Source: Methylovirgula ligni
Lineage (GTDB): Bacteria > Pseudomonadota > Alphaproteobacteria > Rhizobiales > Beijerinckiaceae
Length of the DNA: 64,000 bases
Direction: 5' to 3'
NCBI RefSeq assembly: GCF_004135935.1
Contig: NZ_CP025086.1
Span: 310,001 to 374,000 of the forward strand
Positions 10,321 to 21,124 of this stretch are shown one piece after another (the first letter of the stretch is position 1; every line of letters begins with the position of its first letter). Below the pieces are notes generated by a model. The model made no database searches, was not told where the DNA came from, and saw only the letters and a program-made list of their open reading frames with translations. The position numbers were made by a program, and so were the translations under genes.

Positions 10321-12255
10321 ATGATGCCGACCGCGCAAGATAAGGCCGCCGATCCGGCCGCCTGCGGGCCAGTCGTTCCTTCCAGCGGACATTCAGAGAA
10401 AAAGGCAAGCACCGCGGCGCTGGCCCTCGGCTCTATCGGCGTCGTCTACGGCGACATCGGCACCAGCCCGCTCTACGCGCTGCGGGAATCGATCATTCAT
10501 AGCGACAGGTCGACGGGGCTGACGGAACACAACGTCACCGGGACCGTCTCGCTTCTGCTTTGGGCTTTGTTTTTCATCGTCACCGCGAAGTACGTGCTGT
10601 TTCTGATGCGCGCCGACAACAAGGGCGAAGGCGGCACGCTTTCGCTGATGGCGCTGGCTCAATCGGCCTTCGGCCGCCGGGCGGCGCCGATCTTCTTTCT
10701 GGGCGTCGCGGGAGCGGCGCTGTTTTCCGGCGACGCGATCATCACCCCTGCGATTTCGGTTCTCTCGGCGCTTGAAGGCCTGCAGGTCGGCACGCCGCTT
10801 TTCAGCGATTACGTGATCCCCTTGACGATCGTCGTGCTGATTTCCGTCTTCGCCGTTCAGCGCCACGGGACGGCGAAGGTTGCGACCTTTTTCGGTCCGG
10901 TCATGGCGATCTTCTTCGTTATCATCGCCGTGCTCGGGGCAATTCACATCCCGGATGCGCCGCGCATTCTGCGCGCCTTCAATCCGTTTGTCGGCATTGC
11001 CTTCCTTATCGATCACGGTTTTATCGGCTTTCTCGTCCTCGGCTCGGTCTTCCTGGCGGTCACCGGCGCGGAAGCGCTCTACGCCGATATGGGCCATTTC
11101 GGCCGCCGTCCGATCCAGCTCGCGTGGCTTTTCTTCGTGCTGCCGGCGCTGACGCTCAACTACCTGGGTCAAGGCGCTCTCATTCTCGCCAACCATGCCG
11201 CGATCGAGAACCCGTTCTATTTTCTCGCGCCGCGTTGGGCGCTGCTGCCACTCGTGATTCTGGCGACGGCCGCCACAGTCATCGCCTGTCAGGCGGTGAT
11301 TACCGGCGCCTTCTCGCTTACCCGGCAGGCGATCCAGCTTGGTTTGCTGCCGCGCATGGAGATTCAGCACAAATCCGAAACGCAGGAAGGGCAGATCTTC
11401 ATTCCGAAGGTCAACCGCATCCTGCTCATCGGCGTGCTCCTGCTCGTTCTCATGTTCAGGAGCTCAAGCTCCCTTGCCTCGGCCTATGGCATCGCGGTCT
11501 CCGGCACGATGGTGGTGACGACCGCGCTCGCCTTCGTAGTGGTCTGGCGGAAGTGGAACTGGCCGCTCTGGCGCGCGCTCGCCTTCGTCTCCTTCTTCCT
11601 GTTGGTCGATTTCGCCTTCTTCGCCGCCAACCTCGTAAAGATCATCGACGGCGGCTGGGTGCCGCTGATGATCGCCTCCTTCACGATGATCGTGATGTGG
11701 ACCTTCGTGCGCGGCAATACGTTGCTCGCGGAAAAAATGCAGCGCGATTCGATCCCGTTGCGCGAATTGATCCCGATGCTGGAGAAATCCAAACCGACGC
11801 GCGTACCCGGCACGGCGATCTTTCTCACCAATCAATTGACCTCGGCACCCTCGGCACTCCTGCACAACATCAAGCACAACAAGGTGCTGCACGAGCATGT
11901 CTGGCTCATGTCTGTGCGCACCGAGGACACGCCACGCGTGCCCGCCGCCAAACGCTACGAGATCGAGAAGCTCTCGCCGGATTTCACCACTGTCACCCTG
12001 CATTTCGGCTATATGGAAAGCCCGCGCATCCCCGCCGCGCTGGCGCTGCTGCGCAAGTCGGGCCATAAATTCGATATTATGACGACATCGTTCTTCCTTG
12101 GGCGGCGGACGATCAAGGCCTCTATCAACTCCGGCATGCCGGGCTGGCAGGATAATCTCTTCATCGCTCTATCCAAACAGGCGATCGACGCGACGGAATT
12201 CTTCTCCATCCCCTCCGACCGCGTCGTCGAACTCGGCGCTCAAGTCGCGATCTGA
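10321..12255 (+). CDS. kup: KUP-type potassium uptake protein
   Basis: This 644-residue inner-membrane protein is a K+/H+ symporter of the KUP/HAK/KT family. The hallmark GVVYGDIGTSPLYALRE is near residue 40, followed by about 12 hydrophobic segments and a cytoplasmic tail of some 160 residues with the conserved VPGTAIFLT and FGYMESPRIP motifs. Length agrees with alphaproteobacterial Kup (about 630-650). The ATG at 10321 (MMPTAQDK) has GAGGA eight bases upstream. A terminator-like hairpin and a palindromic repeat follow it. No KdpD, Trk or Ktr partner is nearby. Confidence 0.96.
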   Translation: MMPTAQDKAADPAACGPVVPSSGHSEKKASTAALALGSIGVVYGDIGTSPLYALRESIIHSDRSTGLTEHNVTGTVSLLLWALFFIVTAKYVLFLMRADNKGEGGTLSLMALAQSAFGRRAAPIFFLGVAGAALFSGDAIITPAISVLSALEGLQVGTPLFSDYVIPLTIVVLISVFAVQRHGTAKVATFFGPVMAIFFVIIAVLGAIHIPDAPRILRAFNPFVGIAFLIDHGFIGFLVLGSVFLAVTGAEALYADMGHFGRRPIQLAWLFFVLPALTLNYLGQGALILANHAAIENPFYFLAPRWALLPLVILATAATVIACQAVITGAFSLTRQAIQLGLLPRMEIQHKSETQEGQIFIPKVNRILLIGVLLLVLMFRSSSSLASAYGIAVSGTMVVTTALAFVVVWRKWNWPLWRALAFVSFFLLVDFAFFAANLVKIIDGGWVPLMIASFTMIVMWTFVRGNTLLAEKMQRDSIPLRELIPMLEKSKPTRVPGTAIFLTNQLTSAPSALLHNIKHNKVLHEHVWLMSVRTEDTPRVPAAKRYEIEKLSPDFTTVTLHFGYMESPRIPAALALLRKSGHKFDIMTTSFFLGRRTIKASINSGMPGWQDNLFIALSKQAIDATEFFSIPSDRVVELGAQVAI

Positions 12256-12316
12256 CAAATCTTTATTTCGCTGCGGCGGCCCGCGCAAAGCTCTGCATAG
12301 CGGGCAGCGCGCTTTC

Positions 12317-12339
12317 CGATCGCCCGGAATCGGCGATCG
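12317..12339 (+). terminator. terminator-like hairpin after kup
   Basis: The arms cgatcgcc (12317-12324) and ggcgatcg (12332-12339) form a perfect 8-bp stem with a 7-nt loop 62 bp after the kup stop. No T-run follows, so intrinsic termination is uncertain. Confidence 0.35.
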
Positions 12340-12369
12340 ATAAGAAAACGTGCTAAATAAAAAAAGCTG

Positions 12370-12417
12370 GAGCGTGTTCTGACCGGAAAAGTCATGCAAC
12401 TTTTCCGGAACACGCTC
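12370..12417. repeat. palindromic intergenic repeat (gagcgtgttc family)
   Basis: The arms gagcgtgttc (12370-12379) and gaacacgctc (12408-12417) flank an inner ggaaaagt/acttttcc pair around a catgca core. I recall this imperfect palindrome as a dispersed intergenic element in Rhizobiales genomes. It lies between kup and mutS. It could also act as a transcript-end hairpin. Confidence 0.7.
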
Positions 12418-12438
12418 TGGCGCCCCGTGCATCGCGGA

Positions 12439-12460
12439 GGCGGGGCTGCTAAGCTCCGCC
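12439..12460 (+). promoter_or_regulatory. hairpin directly before the mutS start codon
   Basis: ggcggggc (12439-12446) pairs with gctccgcc (12453-12460), including one G-U pair, with a 6-nt loop. The stem ends one base before the mutS ATG and takes up part of the only GGAGG upstream (12436-12440). If the RNA folds this way, initiation at this ATG would be restrained. Confidence 0.4.
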
Positions 12461-12461
12461 G

Positions 12462-15161
12462 ATGCAAGACCGCGCCCAAAACCGCGCCCAAGACCGCGCC
12501 CTGGTCTCCGATCCCGCCGCCGGCAAGATCACGCCGATGATGGTGCAATATATCGAGATCAAGGCCGCCAATCCGGATTGCCTTCTGTTTTACCGGATGG
12601 GCGATTTCTACGAGATGTTCTTCGAGGATGCGGAGGTCGCCTCGCGCGCGCTCGGCATCGTGCTGACGCATCGGGGCAAGCACTTCGGCCGTGATATTCC
12701 GATGTGCGGCGTGCCGATCCACCGCGCCGACGAATATCTGGCGCGGCTCATTGCGCTCGGCCATCGCGTCGCGGTCTGCGAGCAGATCGAAGACCCGGCG
12801 GAAGCCCGCAAACGCGGCAGCCAGGCGGTCGTGCGCCGCGATGTCGCGCGGCTCGTCACACCCGGCACGATCACCGAGGAAAGCCTGCTGGAGCCGGCGC
12901 GGGCGAATTACCTCCTTGCGATTACGCGCGTGCTCCGCGGCGGCAAGTCGACTTTCGGTCTCGCGAGCGTCGATATTTCGACCGGCGCATTTTCGGTGAT
13001 GGAAGTCGAAAGCGCCGCGCTGAGCGCGGAGATTGCCCGCATCGGCGCCGCCGAGATTGTCGCGCCCGAGGCGCTCGCCGACGATCAGGACTTCGCCCGC
13101 CTCGTCACTGACATGGGCATTCCGCTCTCGCCTGTCGGACGCCTGCTCGATGACCCCGCCGCGGCGGCGCAGCGCTTGCGCGATTATTTCGGCCTCGCCA
13201 CGCTCGACGGTCTCGGCACTCTCTCGCCGGCCGAGACTGGTGCGGCGGCGCTCGTCGTCTTCTACATCGAGCGCACGCAGCGCGGCGCGCGCCCGGCGCT
13301 CAGCCTGCCGACGCTCATGCGCTTCGATGCGCATATGGAGATCGACGCTGCCACTCGCGCCAATCTCGAATTGACGCAAACGCTGTCCGGCCGTCGTGAC
13401 GGCGCCCTGCTCGCCGCCATCGACCGGACCGTGACACCCGGCGGCGGCCGATTGCTTGCCGAGCGGCTCTCCGGGCCGCTGACCGATGAAGCAGCGATCC
13501 GGCGCCGGCTCGACGCCGTCGCTTTTCTCCGCGACGACCGCGACTTGCGCAGCGATCTGCGCGACTGCCTGAAAGCGGCGCCCGATCTGGCGCGGCCTCT
13601 CTCGCGCCTTGCCTTGCAGCGCAGCGGGCCGCGCGATCTCGCCGCGATCCGCGATGCCTTGCGCGCGGCAGAGGCCATCGCCGCGCGTCTCGACACGGTC
13701 GCGGCTCTTCCCGACGATTTAAAAGATGCCGCGCGCAAGGCCGCGAGCGCGGACCCCACCATCGCGACGCGGCTCGCCGATGCGCTAGCGACCGATTTGC
13801 CGCTGAAAACGCGTGACGGCGATTTCGTGCGCGTCGGATTCGATTCCGATCTCGACGCGCTGCGGCGGCTGCGCGACGACAGCCGCAAGGTCATCGCCGA
13901 ATTGCAGGCGCGCTATGCGGCGCTCGCCGAGATCAAGCAGCTCAAGCTCAAACACAATAATTTCCTCGGTTTCTTCATCGAAGTGCCGCAGGCGCATGGC
14001 GAGAAACTGCTGAAACCGCCGTTCAACGCCACCTTCGTGCATCGCCAGACGATGACCGATGCGATGCGCTTCTCCACCACCGAACTCGCCGAAATCGAAA
14101 GCAAGATGTCCTCCGCCGCCGATCAGGCGCTGGTGCGGGAGATGGGCATTTTCGATGCGCTCGCGGCGCAGATTCTGGCAGCCGAAGGCGCGCTCAAAAC
14201 CGTGGCCGAGGCGCTCGCCGCCCTCGACGTCGCGGCAGCGCTGGCCGAGATTGCCGAGGCGCGTGAGTGGACACGGCCGGAGATCGACAATTCGCTCGAT
14301 TTCACCATCGAAGCGGGCCGCCATCCGGTCGTCGAGGCGGCGCTCGCCCGCGACGGCAAGCCTTTCGTCGCCAACGATTGCGAACTTTCCGGCAAAGGCG
14401 ACGGGCCGGGCCTCATCGCCATCATCACCGGCCCGAACATGGCCGGCAAATCGACCTATCTGCGGCAGAACGCGCTGATTGCCATGCTGGCGCAGATGGG
14501 CTCCTTCGTGCCCGCAAAGCGTTGCCGGATCGGCATTGTGGACCGGCTGTTTTCGCGCGTCGGCGCGGCCGACGATCTGGCACGCGGGCGCTCAACCTTC
14601 ATGGTCGAAATGGTCGAGACGGCGGCGATCCTCAACCAGGCGGGCGAGCGCTCACTCGTCATCCTCGACGAGATCGGCCGCGGCACGGCGACGTTCGACG
14701 GCCTCGCCATCGCCTGGGCGGTGATGGAGCAACTCCATGCAAAGAACCGATCCCGTGCGTTGTTCGCGACGCATTTTCACGAATTGACACACCTCGCCAA
14801 ACAGCTTTCGCGCGTCGTCAATCTCACCATGCGTGTGGCGGATTGGAAGGGCGATGTGGTCTTCCTGCACGAGATCGTGCCGGGCGCCGCCGACCGCTCC
14901 TATGGCATCCAGGTCGCCAAGCTCGCCGGCCTGCCGCCGGCGGTGGTGAAGCGCGCGCAGACCCTGCTCGCGGACTTTGAAGCCGGCGACCGGCGCAAGA
15001 CCGTCAAGCCCGTCGCCGATCTGCCGCTCTTCGCGGCCGCGCCAGCCGCACCGAGCGACGTGGAGCGCGCGCTCGACGACATCGACCCGGACGAACTCTC
15101 GCCGCGCGAGGCGCAGGCGGCGCTCTTCAAGCTCAAGGCATTGCGGGAAAAAGACGGGTGA
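12462..15161 (+). CDS. mutS: DNA mismatch repair protein MutS
   Basis: This 899-residue protein recognises mismatches as a dimer and recruits MutL. Domain I has [17 protein letters not shown] with the Phe-x-Glu mismatch wedge. The ATPase domain shows Walker [14 protein letters not shown], then [11 protein letters not shown], Walker [11 protein letters not shown], and the ATHFHELT switch. Length is normal for alphaproteobacteria (about 880-910). The first residues [13 protein letters not shown] come from three tandem 12-bp units (12465-12500) and are outside the conserved domain. A later start near the [11 protein letters not shown] block is therefore possible. The 3' end is convergent with hrcA, with three bases between the stops. 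Confidence 0.97.
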   Translation: MQDRAQNRAQDRALVSDPAAGKITPMMVQYIEIKAANPDCLLFYRMGDFYEMFFEDAEVASRALGIVLTHRGKHFGRDIPMCGVPIHRADEYLARLIALGHRVAVCEQIEDPAEARKRGSQAVVRRDVARLVTPGTITEESLLEPARANYLLAITRVLRGGKSTFGLASVDISTGAFSVMEVESAALSAEIARIGAAEIVAPEALADDQDFARLVTDMGIPLSPVGRLLDDPAAAAQRLRDYFGLATLDGLGTLSPAETGAAALVVFYIERTQRGARPALSLPTLMRFDAHMEIDAATRANLELTQTLSGRRDGALLAAIDRTVTPGGGRLLAERLSGPLTDEAAIRRRLDAVAFLRDDRDLRSDLRDCLKAAPDLARPLSRLALQRSGPRDLAAIRDALRAAEAIAARLDTVAALPDDLKDAARKAASADPTIATRLADALATDLPLKTRDGDFVRVGFDSDLDALRRLRDDSRKVIAELQARYAALAEIKQLKLKHNNFLGFFIEVPQAHGEKLLKPPFNATFVHRQTMTDAMRFSTTELAEIESKMSSAADQALVREMGIFDALAAQILAAEGALKTVAEALAALDVAAALAEIAEAREWTRPEIDNSLDFTIEAGRHPVVEAALARDGKPFVANDCELSGKGDGPGLIAIITGPNMAGKSTYLRQNALIAMLAQMGSFVPAKRCRIGIVDRLFSRVGAADDLARGRSTFMVEMVETAAILNQAGERSLVILDEIGRGTATFDGLAIAWAVMEQLHAKNRSRALFATHFHELTHLAKQLSRVVNLTMRVADWKGDVVFLHEIVPGAADRSYGIQVAKLAGLPPAVVKRAQTLLADFEAGDRRKTVKPVADLPLFAAAPAAPSDVERALDDIDPDELSPREAQAALFKLKALREKDG
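12465..12500 (+). repeat. three tandem 12-bp units at the 5' end of mutS
   Basis: caagaccgcgcc, caaaaccgcgcc and caagaccgcgcc follow each other without spacing and encode [12 protein letters not shown]. The unit is a multiple of three, so slippage would change length but keep frame. Confidence 0.85.
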
Positions 15162-15164
15162 GGG

Positions 15165-16265
15165 CTACGACCCGTGCACCAGGCTGCTGATGATCTTCGA
15201 GGTGTAATCGACCATCGGCACGATGCGGGCGTAATTGAGCCGTGTCGGCCCGATGACGCCGAGCACGCCGACAACGCGCTGCTGCTCATCGCGGAACGGC
15301 GCCGCGATCATCGATGAGCCGGAAAGCGAGAAGAGCTTGTTCTCCGAGCCGATGAAGATGCGCACGCCTTCGCCCCCCTCGGCGCGGCTGAGCAGGTCGA
15401 TCACGTCCTTCTGCGTTTCGAGATCGGCGAAGAGCAGGCGGATACGCTCCAGATCCTCGAGCGCGGTGAGATTTTCGAGCAGATTGGCCTGGCCGCGCAC
15501 GATGAGCTGCTGGCCCTGGCTGCTCGTATCGACCCAGCTCGCAAGGCCCGCCGCGACAAGCCGCGCGGTCAATTCGCCAAGCTCCGCTTCCGCGGCGGCG
15601 TGTCCGGCCTCGACCTCGGCCTTGGCCTCGGTGAGCGTGCGTCCGGCGATGCGGACATTGAGATAATTGCCCGCTTCGATCAGCGCCGAAGCCGGCAAAT
15701 CGCGCGGCGTCTGGACGATGCGGTTTTCGATGGAGCCGTCGGCTGCCACGAGCACCGCCAGCGCCCTGTCCAGGTCGAGGCGGACAAACTCGACATGTTT
15801 GAGGCGCGCGTTCTCCTTGGTCGTGACGACCACGCCGGCGCTGCGCGTGAGGCCGGAGAGCATGCTCATCGCATCGCTCAGCACCGCCTCGAAGGCATGT
15901 TCCTTAGACGAGGCGCGCACCTGCGCCTCGATCTGCGCGCGCTCCGGCTGGCCAATGTCACCAATCTCCAGCATCGCATCGACGAAGAAGCGCAGCCCGC
16001 GCTCCGTCGGCAGGCGGCCGGCGCTGATATGCGGCGCATAGATCAGTCCCAGCTCTTCCAAATCCTGCATCACATTGCGGACCGAAGCCGGAGAGAGCGC
16101 AATCGGCAGAAGCCGCGCGAGCTGGCGCGAGCCGACCGGGCCACCATAGGTCAGGTAGGATTCGACGATATGGCGGAAAATCTCGCGCGAGCGCTCGTTG
16201 AGCTGGCTGAAGCCGCCCGATTCCGGCGAAATCGTCCTGCGCGAAGGGTCAAAACGCTCGGTCAT
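15165..16265 (-). CDS. hrcA: heat-inducible transcription repressor HrcA
   Basis: This 366-residue repressor of chaperonin operons binds CIRCE inverted repeats and is activated by GroEL. The N-terminal winged helix contains [28 protein letters not shown] and [27 protein letters not shown] (quoted in parts). The C-terminal HrcA domain ends [21 protein letters not shown] (shown shortened) and [14 protein letters not shown]. The frame is open upstream to 17285, but that part mirrors the TPR gene, so I start at [10 protein letters not shown] (16265). grpE, the usual neighbour, is not adjacent, and no groESL or CIRCE copy is seen in the window. Confidence 0.96.
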   Translation of the reverse strand: MTERFDPSRRTISPESGGFSQLNERSREIFRHIVESYLTYGGPVGSRQLARLLPIALSPASVRNVMQDLEELGLIYAPHISAGRLPTERGLRFFVDAMLEIGDIGQPERAQIEAQVRASSKEHAFEAVLSDAMSMLSGLTRSAGVVVTTKENARLKHVEFVRLDLDRALAVLVAADGSIENRIVQTPRDLPASALIEAGNYLNVRIAGRTLTEAKAEVEAGHAAAEAELGELTARLVAAGLASWVDTSSQGQQLIVRGQANLLENLTALEDLERIRLLFADLETQKDVIDLLSRAEGGEGVRIFIGSENKLFSLSGSSMIAAPFRDEQQRVVGVLGVIGPTRLNYARIVPMVDYTSKIISSLVHGS

Positions 16266-16418
16266 AGACTGTGATCCGCTCCCGGCATGAGGGGATTTTC
16301 CAATCCCACCAATAACATGGCTGGCCGGGCGCGCGGATGCAAGCCGCCCGCGCGGCGTCAGGCCCGGGAAAGATTGTTGCGATTCACTCGGGCACCGCTT
16401 GGGAGCGAAGGCTTTCTC

Positions 16419-18776
16419 ATGGCACCGGCATTGGCCGAAGCGAAGATCGACGGGTGCGAAGACGCCCGCGCCAAGGCGCTGCTGCAAATGGCGGTGACGG
16501 AGGCCCTTGCCTGCTTCGCCGCAGGCGCCACGGCCAAAGCCTGCGCCCATCTCGACGAGGTGCAGCATCTCGCCGCCGCCAGCGATACGGCCAGCTACGT
16601 TTTTGGCCTGTTCTATTTCAACACCGGCGATTGGACTTTGGCGCTCTCCTGGTTCGAGCGCGCCCTCAGCCTCAATCCTCGCCATCCCGACGCGGGAAAA
16701 GGCCGTGCCGTCGCTTTGCAAAGACTCGGCCGGATCGGCGAGGCGCTCAGCGCCTTCGAGGCCGCGGCGCGCGACCATCCCGCCGACGCCGAAGCCGTGC
16801 ATATGAGCGGCGTCATCCTGCAAAGCCTCGGCAGGACCGATGCGGCGCTGGCCGCCTATGATCGCGCCCTGCGGATCAATCCGGATTATTGCGACGCGCT
16901 GGTCAATCGCGGCGCGTTGTTCGAACAGGCGGGACAAATCGAAGAAGCGCTCGCCTCTTTCGATCGCGTCATCGCGCTGCGGCCGCAGGATGCAGTCAAT
17001 TATTTCAATCGCGGCTGCGTGCTGCAGAAGGCGAACCGCTTCGAAGCGGCGCTGACCGATCACGCGGCGGCGACGCGGCTTGATCCCGCGCACCCCGAAA
17101 ACGAGGTCAACCGCGGCAATGTCCTGCAGAAGCTCGGCCGCCACGCCGAGGCGCTCGCCTGCTACGACGCGGCATTGCAGATGCGGCCGCATTATCCGCA
17201 AGCCCATTACAATCGCGGCATCGCCCGGCAAAAACTCGGCCGCCCTGTCGAGGCGATCGAGGATTTCGATGCCGCGCTGACGCAAAAGCCGGCCTACCCC
17301 GAAGCGCTCTGCAATCGCGGCAATGCGCTCAGCGAGCTGGGGCGCCTCACTGAGGCCGTCGCGTCCTACGAACAGGCGTTGACGTTACGGCCCCACTTCC
17401 GTCAGGCGCAGATCAACCGCGCCAATGTGCTGTTCGCGCTCGGGCGGCCGGAGCTTGCCCGCGCTGCGGCAGCCGAGATTCTGGCGCAGGAGCCGAACCA
17501 CGCGCAGGCTTTGTGCATCAGCGGCGCCGCGCAGCAAAGGCTCGGCGATCTCGATGCCGCGCTGGTCTTTCTCGACCGCGCCGTCGCGGTCCGCCCGGAC
17601 TTTGCCGAAGCCTGGCTCAATCGCGGCAATGTTCTGCAAGAGCAGGACAAGCTCGAAGACGCGCTTGCGAGCTACGACACGGCGTTGGCGCTGCGCCCCG
17701 CCTACCCCGAGGTTCTGTCGAGCCGGGGCGTTGCGCTCAAGGAACTCGGCCGTCTCGACGAAGCCCGGGCGGCTTTCGACACGGCCTTGCACTTGAAGCC
17801 CAACTATCCCGATGCGCGTAACAATCGCGCCGGCGCTTTGCTGCTCGCAGGCGATCTCGTGCAGGGTTTCGCAGCCTTCGAGAGCCGCTGGGAGCGCGGC
17901 GATGCGCCGCCGAAGACGCTGATTTCGCCCTTGCCGCATTGGCGTGGCGAGCCGCTCGAAGGGCGCCGCATTCTCGTCTGGGATGAACAGGGGCTCGGCG
18001 ATCTCATCCAGTTCTGCCGCTACCTGCCGCTGCTCGCCGCGCGCGGCGCGGACGTCACCTTGTTCGGCCGCAAATCGATGTTTCGCCTGCTTTCGACGCT
18101 GCCATCGCCACCGCATTTCGTTGACGCAGGCGGGGTGCCCGAGGGCTTCGATTATCAAAGCGCCTTGATGAGCCTGCCGTTCGCCTTCGGGACATCGCTC
18201 GCGAGCGTACCGGCGGATGTGCCCTATCTCCATGCCGAGCCGGCGCGGATCGCTGCCTGGGCGGAACGGATCGGTCGGCACGGTTTCCGCATCGGCATCT
18301 GCCGGCACGGCAACATGAAGATCAACCTGAAGCGAAATATACCGCTCACCGGTTTCGCCGGATTGGCGGCGATCCCCGGCGTGCGCCTGATCAATCTGAT
18401 GAAAGAGCCGGAGTCCGAGGCCGCCGGCTTCGCGCTCGAATCTTTCGGTCCCGATCTCGACGCCGGCCCCGACGCCTTTCTCGACACCGCGGCGGTGATG
18501 GCCAATTGCGATCTGATCGTCACCTCCGACACGTCGATCGCGCATCTCGCCGGGGCGCTCGGCCAGCCGGTCTTTCTCGCGCTGCGCCACGCGCCGGATT
18601 GGCGCTGGCTCGCCACGGGCACACGTTCCCCCTGGTATCCGACAATGCGGCTGTTCCGACAGACGCAGCGGGGCGATTGGACGCCGGTCTTCGCCGAAAT
18701 TGTGGACGCCGTGCAGGTGCAGATTACTGCGCGCGCCGGCCTTAGCTGTTCACCGCGAGTCGCCGCACGGGGGTGA
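16419..18776 (+). CDS. TPR protein with C-terminal glycosyltransferase-like domain
   Basis: This protein of about 785 residues has a long run of 34-residue tetratricopeptide repeats with the W/L-G-Y-A-P spacing (for example [20 protein letters not shown] and [20 protein letters not shown]), covering about residues 40-510. A C-terminal domain of some 260 residues follows, with [20 protein letters not shown] and [19 protein letters not shown]. That second block resembles GT9/GT41-like glycosyltransferase-B folds. Proteins of this layout are common in Rhizobiales and methylotrophs, but substrates are unknown. I chose ATG 16419 because the 44 residues before it are Arg/Pro-rich and not TPR. It is divergent from hrcA, and its 3' end overlaps the kinase gene by 35 bp. 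Confidence 0.85.
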   Translation: MAPALAEAKIDGCEDARAKALLQMAVTEALACFAAGATAKACAHLDEVQHLAAASDTASYVFGLFYFNTGDWTLALSWFERALSLNPRHPDAGKGRAVALQRLGRIGEALSAFEAAARDHPADAEAVHMSGVILQSLGRTDAALAAYDRALRINPDYCDALVNRGALFEQAGQIEEALASFDRVIALRPQDAVNYFNRGCVLQKANRFEAALTDHAAATRLDPAHPENEVNRGNVLQKLGRHAEALACYDAALQMRPHYPQAHYNRGIARQKLGRPVEAIEDFDAALTQKPAYPEALCNRGNALSELGRLTEAVASYEQALTLRPHFRQAQINRANVLFALGRPELARAAAAEILAQEPNHAQALCISGAAQQRLGDLDAALVFLDRAVAVRPDFAEAWLNRGNVLQEQDKLEDALASYDTALALRPAYPEVLSSRGVALKELGRLDEARAAFDTALHLKPNYPDARNNRAGALLLAGDLVQGFAAFESRWERGDAPPKTLISPLPHWRGEPLEGRRILVWDEQGLGDLIQFCRYLPLLAARGADVTLFGRKSMFRLLSTLPSPPHFVDAGGVPEGFDYQSALMSLPFAFGTSLASVPADVPYLHAEPARIAAWAERIGRHGFRIGICRHGNMKINLKRNIPLTGFAGLAAIPGVRLINLMKEPESEAAGFALESFGPDLDAGPDAFLDTAAVMANCDLIVTSDTSIAHLAGALGQPVFLALRHAPDWRWLATGTRSPWYPTMRLFRQTQRGDWTPVFAEIVDAVQVQITARAGLSCSPRVAARG

Positions 18777-20967
18777 GAACGCTCGTGATCTTGTCGGCGA
18801 GTTCGGCGCGCGTGAACGGCTTCGGCAGAACCTGGATGCCAAGGACGAAGCGGCAGCGATCGATCGTTGTATCCTGCACATAGCCGGTGGTGAGCAGAAC
18901 TTTCAGTTCCGGACGCAGTTTCAGCGCTTCTTCCGCAAGCTCCGCGCCGGTAACGCCCGGCAGACCGACATCGCTGAAGAGCAGGGTCAATTCTGTGCCA
19001 CCGCGCAGGATCTCCAAAGCCTGAGCCGCATTTTCCGTAACCCGGACCTCGAAACCGAGATCGCGGAGAATTTCGGCGGAATAGGTCCGCACTTCGGCAT
19101 CGTCCTCGACCACGAGGACTGTGCCGGCCGGCCCCGGCAGCAAGGCCCGCTCCGCCAGCGGCTCGGATTCGACCAGCACATCCTCGGACTGGGCGCGTGG
19201 CAAATAGAGTCTGACCGTTGTTCCGCTGCTGGGTATGCTCTCGATGCGGACATGGCCGCCGGTCTGTTTCACGAAGCCATAGACCTGGCTGAGCCCTAGG
19301 CCAGTCCCCTGCCCCGTCGGCTTCGTCGAAAAGAACGGCTCGAACACCCGATCGAGAATCTCCCTGTCGATGCCTTTGCCGGTATCCTCGATCGAGAGGA
19401 GGACATAGTCGCCCGGCGTGATTTCAGGATCCTCAATCTCGGTCCGCGCGGCGAAAGCGCAATTGCTGGCGGTGATCGTCAGCCGGCCGCGTCCCTCCAT
19501 CGCGTCGCGGGCGTTGATCGCAATATTGAGGATCGCATTGTCGAGCTGGTTGAGGTCGGCAAAAGCCGGCCAGAGGCCGGGCGCGATGGTGGTGACGATC
19601 TCGATGTTTTCGCCGAGTGTCCGGGCCAGCAAGTCCGACATCGAGGCAAGGATCGTCTCGATCCTGGCGCCGCGCGGCTCAAGCGGCTGGCGGCGCGAAA
19701 AGACCAATAGCCTCTGCGTCAGCACGGCGCCGCGTCTGGCCGCATCGAAAGCGTTGGTCGCCCAGCGATGCAGCCGCGCTTCGCCCTTCTCGGTATGGCG
19801 CTTCAGCATCTCGAGATTGCCGAGCACGGCGGTGAGCAGATTGTTGAAGTCGTGCGCGATGCCGCCGGTGAGCTGGCCGATCGATTCGAGCTTTTGCGCC
19901 TGGCGCAATTGCGCCTCCGCGCGCTCGCGCTCCGCCACAGCCTTGCTGCGCTCGCGGTCCGCCGCCATCAGCGCTTCATAGGTATTGAAATGGCGGATGA
20001 GCAGCCAAAGCACGAAGCTGATCGCAAAGGCGAAAAGCACGGCGCCGGCGGCGATGAGAAACCGTGCCTGACGCCAGTCGGCGAGGATATGATCCTTGAG
20101 CCGCGAAATGTTCACGACGAGCGGAAATTCATCGACGCTGATTGTCGCGACGATACGCTCGGGGCCATCGATCGCATGGGCTGAATCATAGGTGACGGGC
20201 GTGCCCGGCTGGAGGATGCCGGTGAACGACTTGATCTTGTAGACCTCGCCGACGCGCCCAGCGGCCGGATAGCGGGCAAGCATGGTTCCGTCGCTGCGCC
20301 ACAGGCTGACCGCGCCGTAATCGCCGATCTGCAATGTCTTGTAGAGCTGTTCGAAATAATTGAGATCGATCGCCGCGGCGACGACGCCGAGGAAATGGCC
20401 GGACGCATCGTCGACACGGCGTGCGAGATAGATCGACCAGCTCTTGGTGTCCTCATTGTACGACGGCAGGCTGAGATAGGAGCCGCTGATCTCCACGTCG
20501 CGCAGGACGGTAAAATAGTCGCGGCCCGACAGATCGGACTCCGGCGCGGGATAGACTTTGGTCGTGCAGATCAGCTTGCCGTCGGGCCCGATGAGGCTCA
20601 CGTCATGTATCTGCGGGATGCCGACGATGCGCGACTTGAGCAGCAGATACATTTCGACGCTGGCGCGCTTGCGCATGATGTCCTGCGGCTTGGTGATGCC
20701 GCCGAGCGTCAGATCGTCCTGCAAGCTTGAAAGGACGAGATCGACGCTCTGCATCGTGCGTTCGGTCTCCTGTGACAACAGGAGATCAAGCGCCATCAAC
20801 TCGCGCCGCGCCTCGGCGACATCCCGGACCCGGAATTCGCGGATCGACAAGGCTGCGCCCGTCGCCGCGAGGGCAACGAGCAGAATGCCAAATACCACGA
20901 TCATGGGCTTTGGCTGAAAGAACGAACGGCGCGAGCCGTCCGGGCGCGAGCGGCCTTTTGAAAGCAA
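18742..20967 (-). CDS. hybrid sensor histidine kinase with Cache-type sensor and receiver
   Basis: This 741-residue membrane kinase has TM1 at 22-44, a periplasmic double-Cache-like sensor (about 46-298, with GRDYFTVLRDVEISGSYLSL), and TM2 at 302-326. A HisKA box follows with phospho-acceptor H372 (GGIAHDFNNLLTAVLGNLEM). Next is an HATPase with N-box NAILNIAINARDAM, G1 DTGKGI and GQGTGLGLSQVYGFVKQTGG. The C-terminal receiver has D666 as phosphorylation site (LLFSDVGLPG) and the KPF lysine. The HDFNN form of the H-box is typical of this alphaproteobacterial group. No cognate regulator gene is adjacent. The ligand is unknown. Confidence 0.93.
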   Translation of the reverse strand: MLSKGRSRPDGSRRSFFQPKPMIVVFGILLVALAATGAALSIREFRVRDVAEARRELMALDLLLSQETERTMQSVDLVLSSLQDDLTLGGITKPQDIMRKRASVEMYLLLKSRIVGIPQIHDVSLIGPDGKLICTTKVYPAPESDLSGRDYFTVLRDVEISGSYLSLPSYNEDTKSWSIYLARRVDDASGHFLGVVAAAIDLNYFEQLYKTLQIGDYGAVSLWRSDGTMLARYPAAGRVGEVYKIKSFTGILQPGTPVTYDSAHAIDGPERIVATISVDEFPLVVNISRLKDHILADWRQARFLIAAGAVLFAFAISFVLWLLIRHFNTYEALMAADRERSKAVAERERAEAQLRQAQKLESIGQLTGGIAHDFNNLLTAVLGNLEMLKRHTEKGEARLHRWATNAFDAARRGAVLTQRLLVFSRRQPLEPRGARIETILASMSDLLARTLGENIEIVTTIAPGLWPAFADLNQLDNAILNIAINARDAMEGRGRLTITASNCAFAARTEIEDPEITPGDYVLLSIEDTGKGIDREILDRVFEPFFSTKPTGQGTGLGLSQVYGFVKQTGGHVRIESIPSSGTTVRLYLPRAQSEDVLVESEPLAERALLPGPAGTVLVVEDDAEVRTYSAEILRDLGFEVRVTENAAQALEILRGGTELTLLFSDVGLPGVTGAELAEEALKLRPELKVLLTTGYVQDTTIDRCRFVLGIQVLPKPFTRAELADKITSVLTPVRRLAVNS

Positions 20968-21124
20968 AGGCTTTTCCGTTTCCGCTGATCCTAAATCGGC
21001 CCCCCGACGGCGCGAGGCGCGATCGGAAGCTCAGGTTAACAGGACCGCAGCGGAAGAAAACCCACTCTGCGACGATAGCCGGTATATCAAATAAAATGCA
21101 TAATTATCAATATGTTACGACACG

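Noticed and set aside
12240-13379. 379-codon minus-strand frame over the 5' half of mutS
   Set aside because: It is antisense to the conserved mismatch-binding domain; composition is that of a mirror ORF.
16266-16418. Search for a CIRCE element in the hrcA-TPR divergent region
   Set aside because: No TTAGCACTC-N9-GAGTGCTAA pattern or close variant is present here, and no copy was noticed elsewhere in the window.
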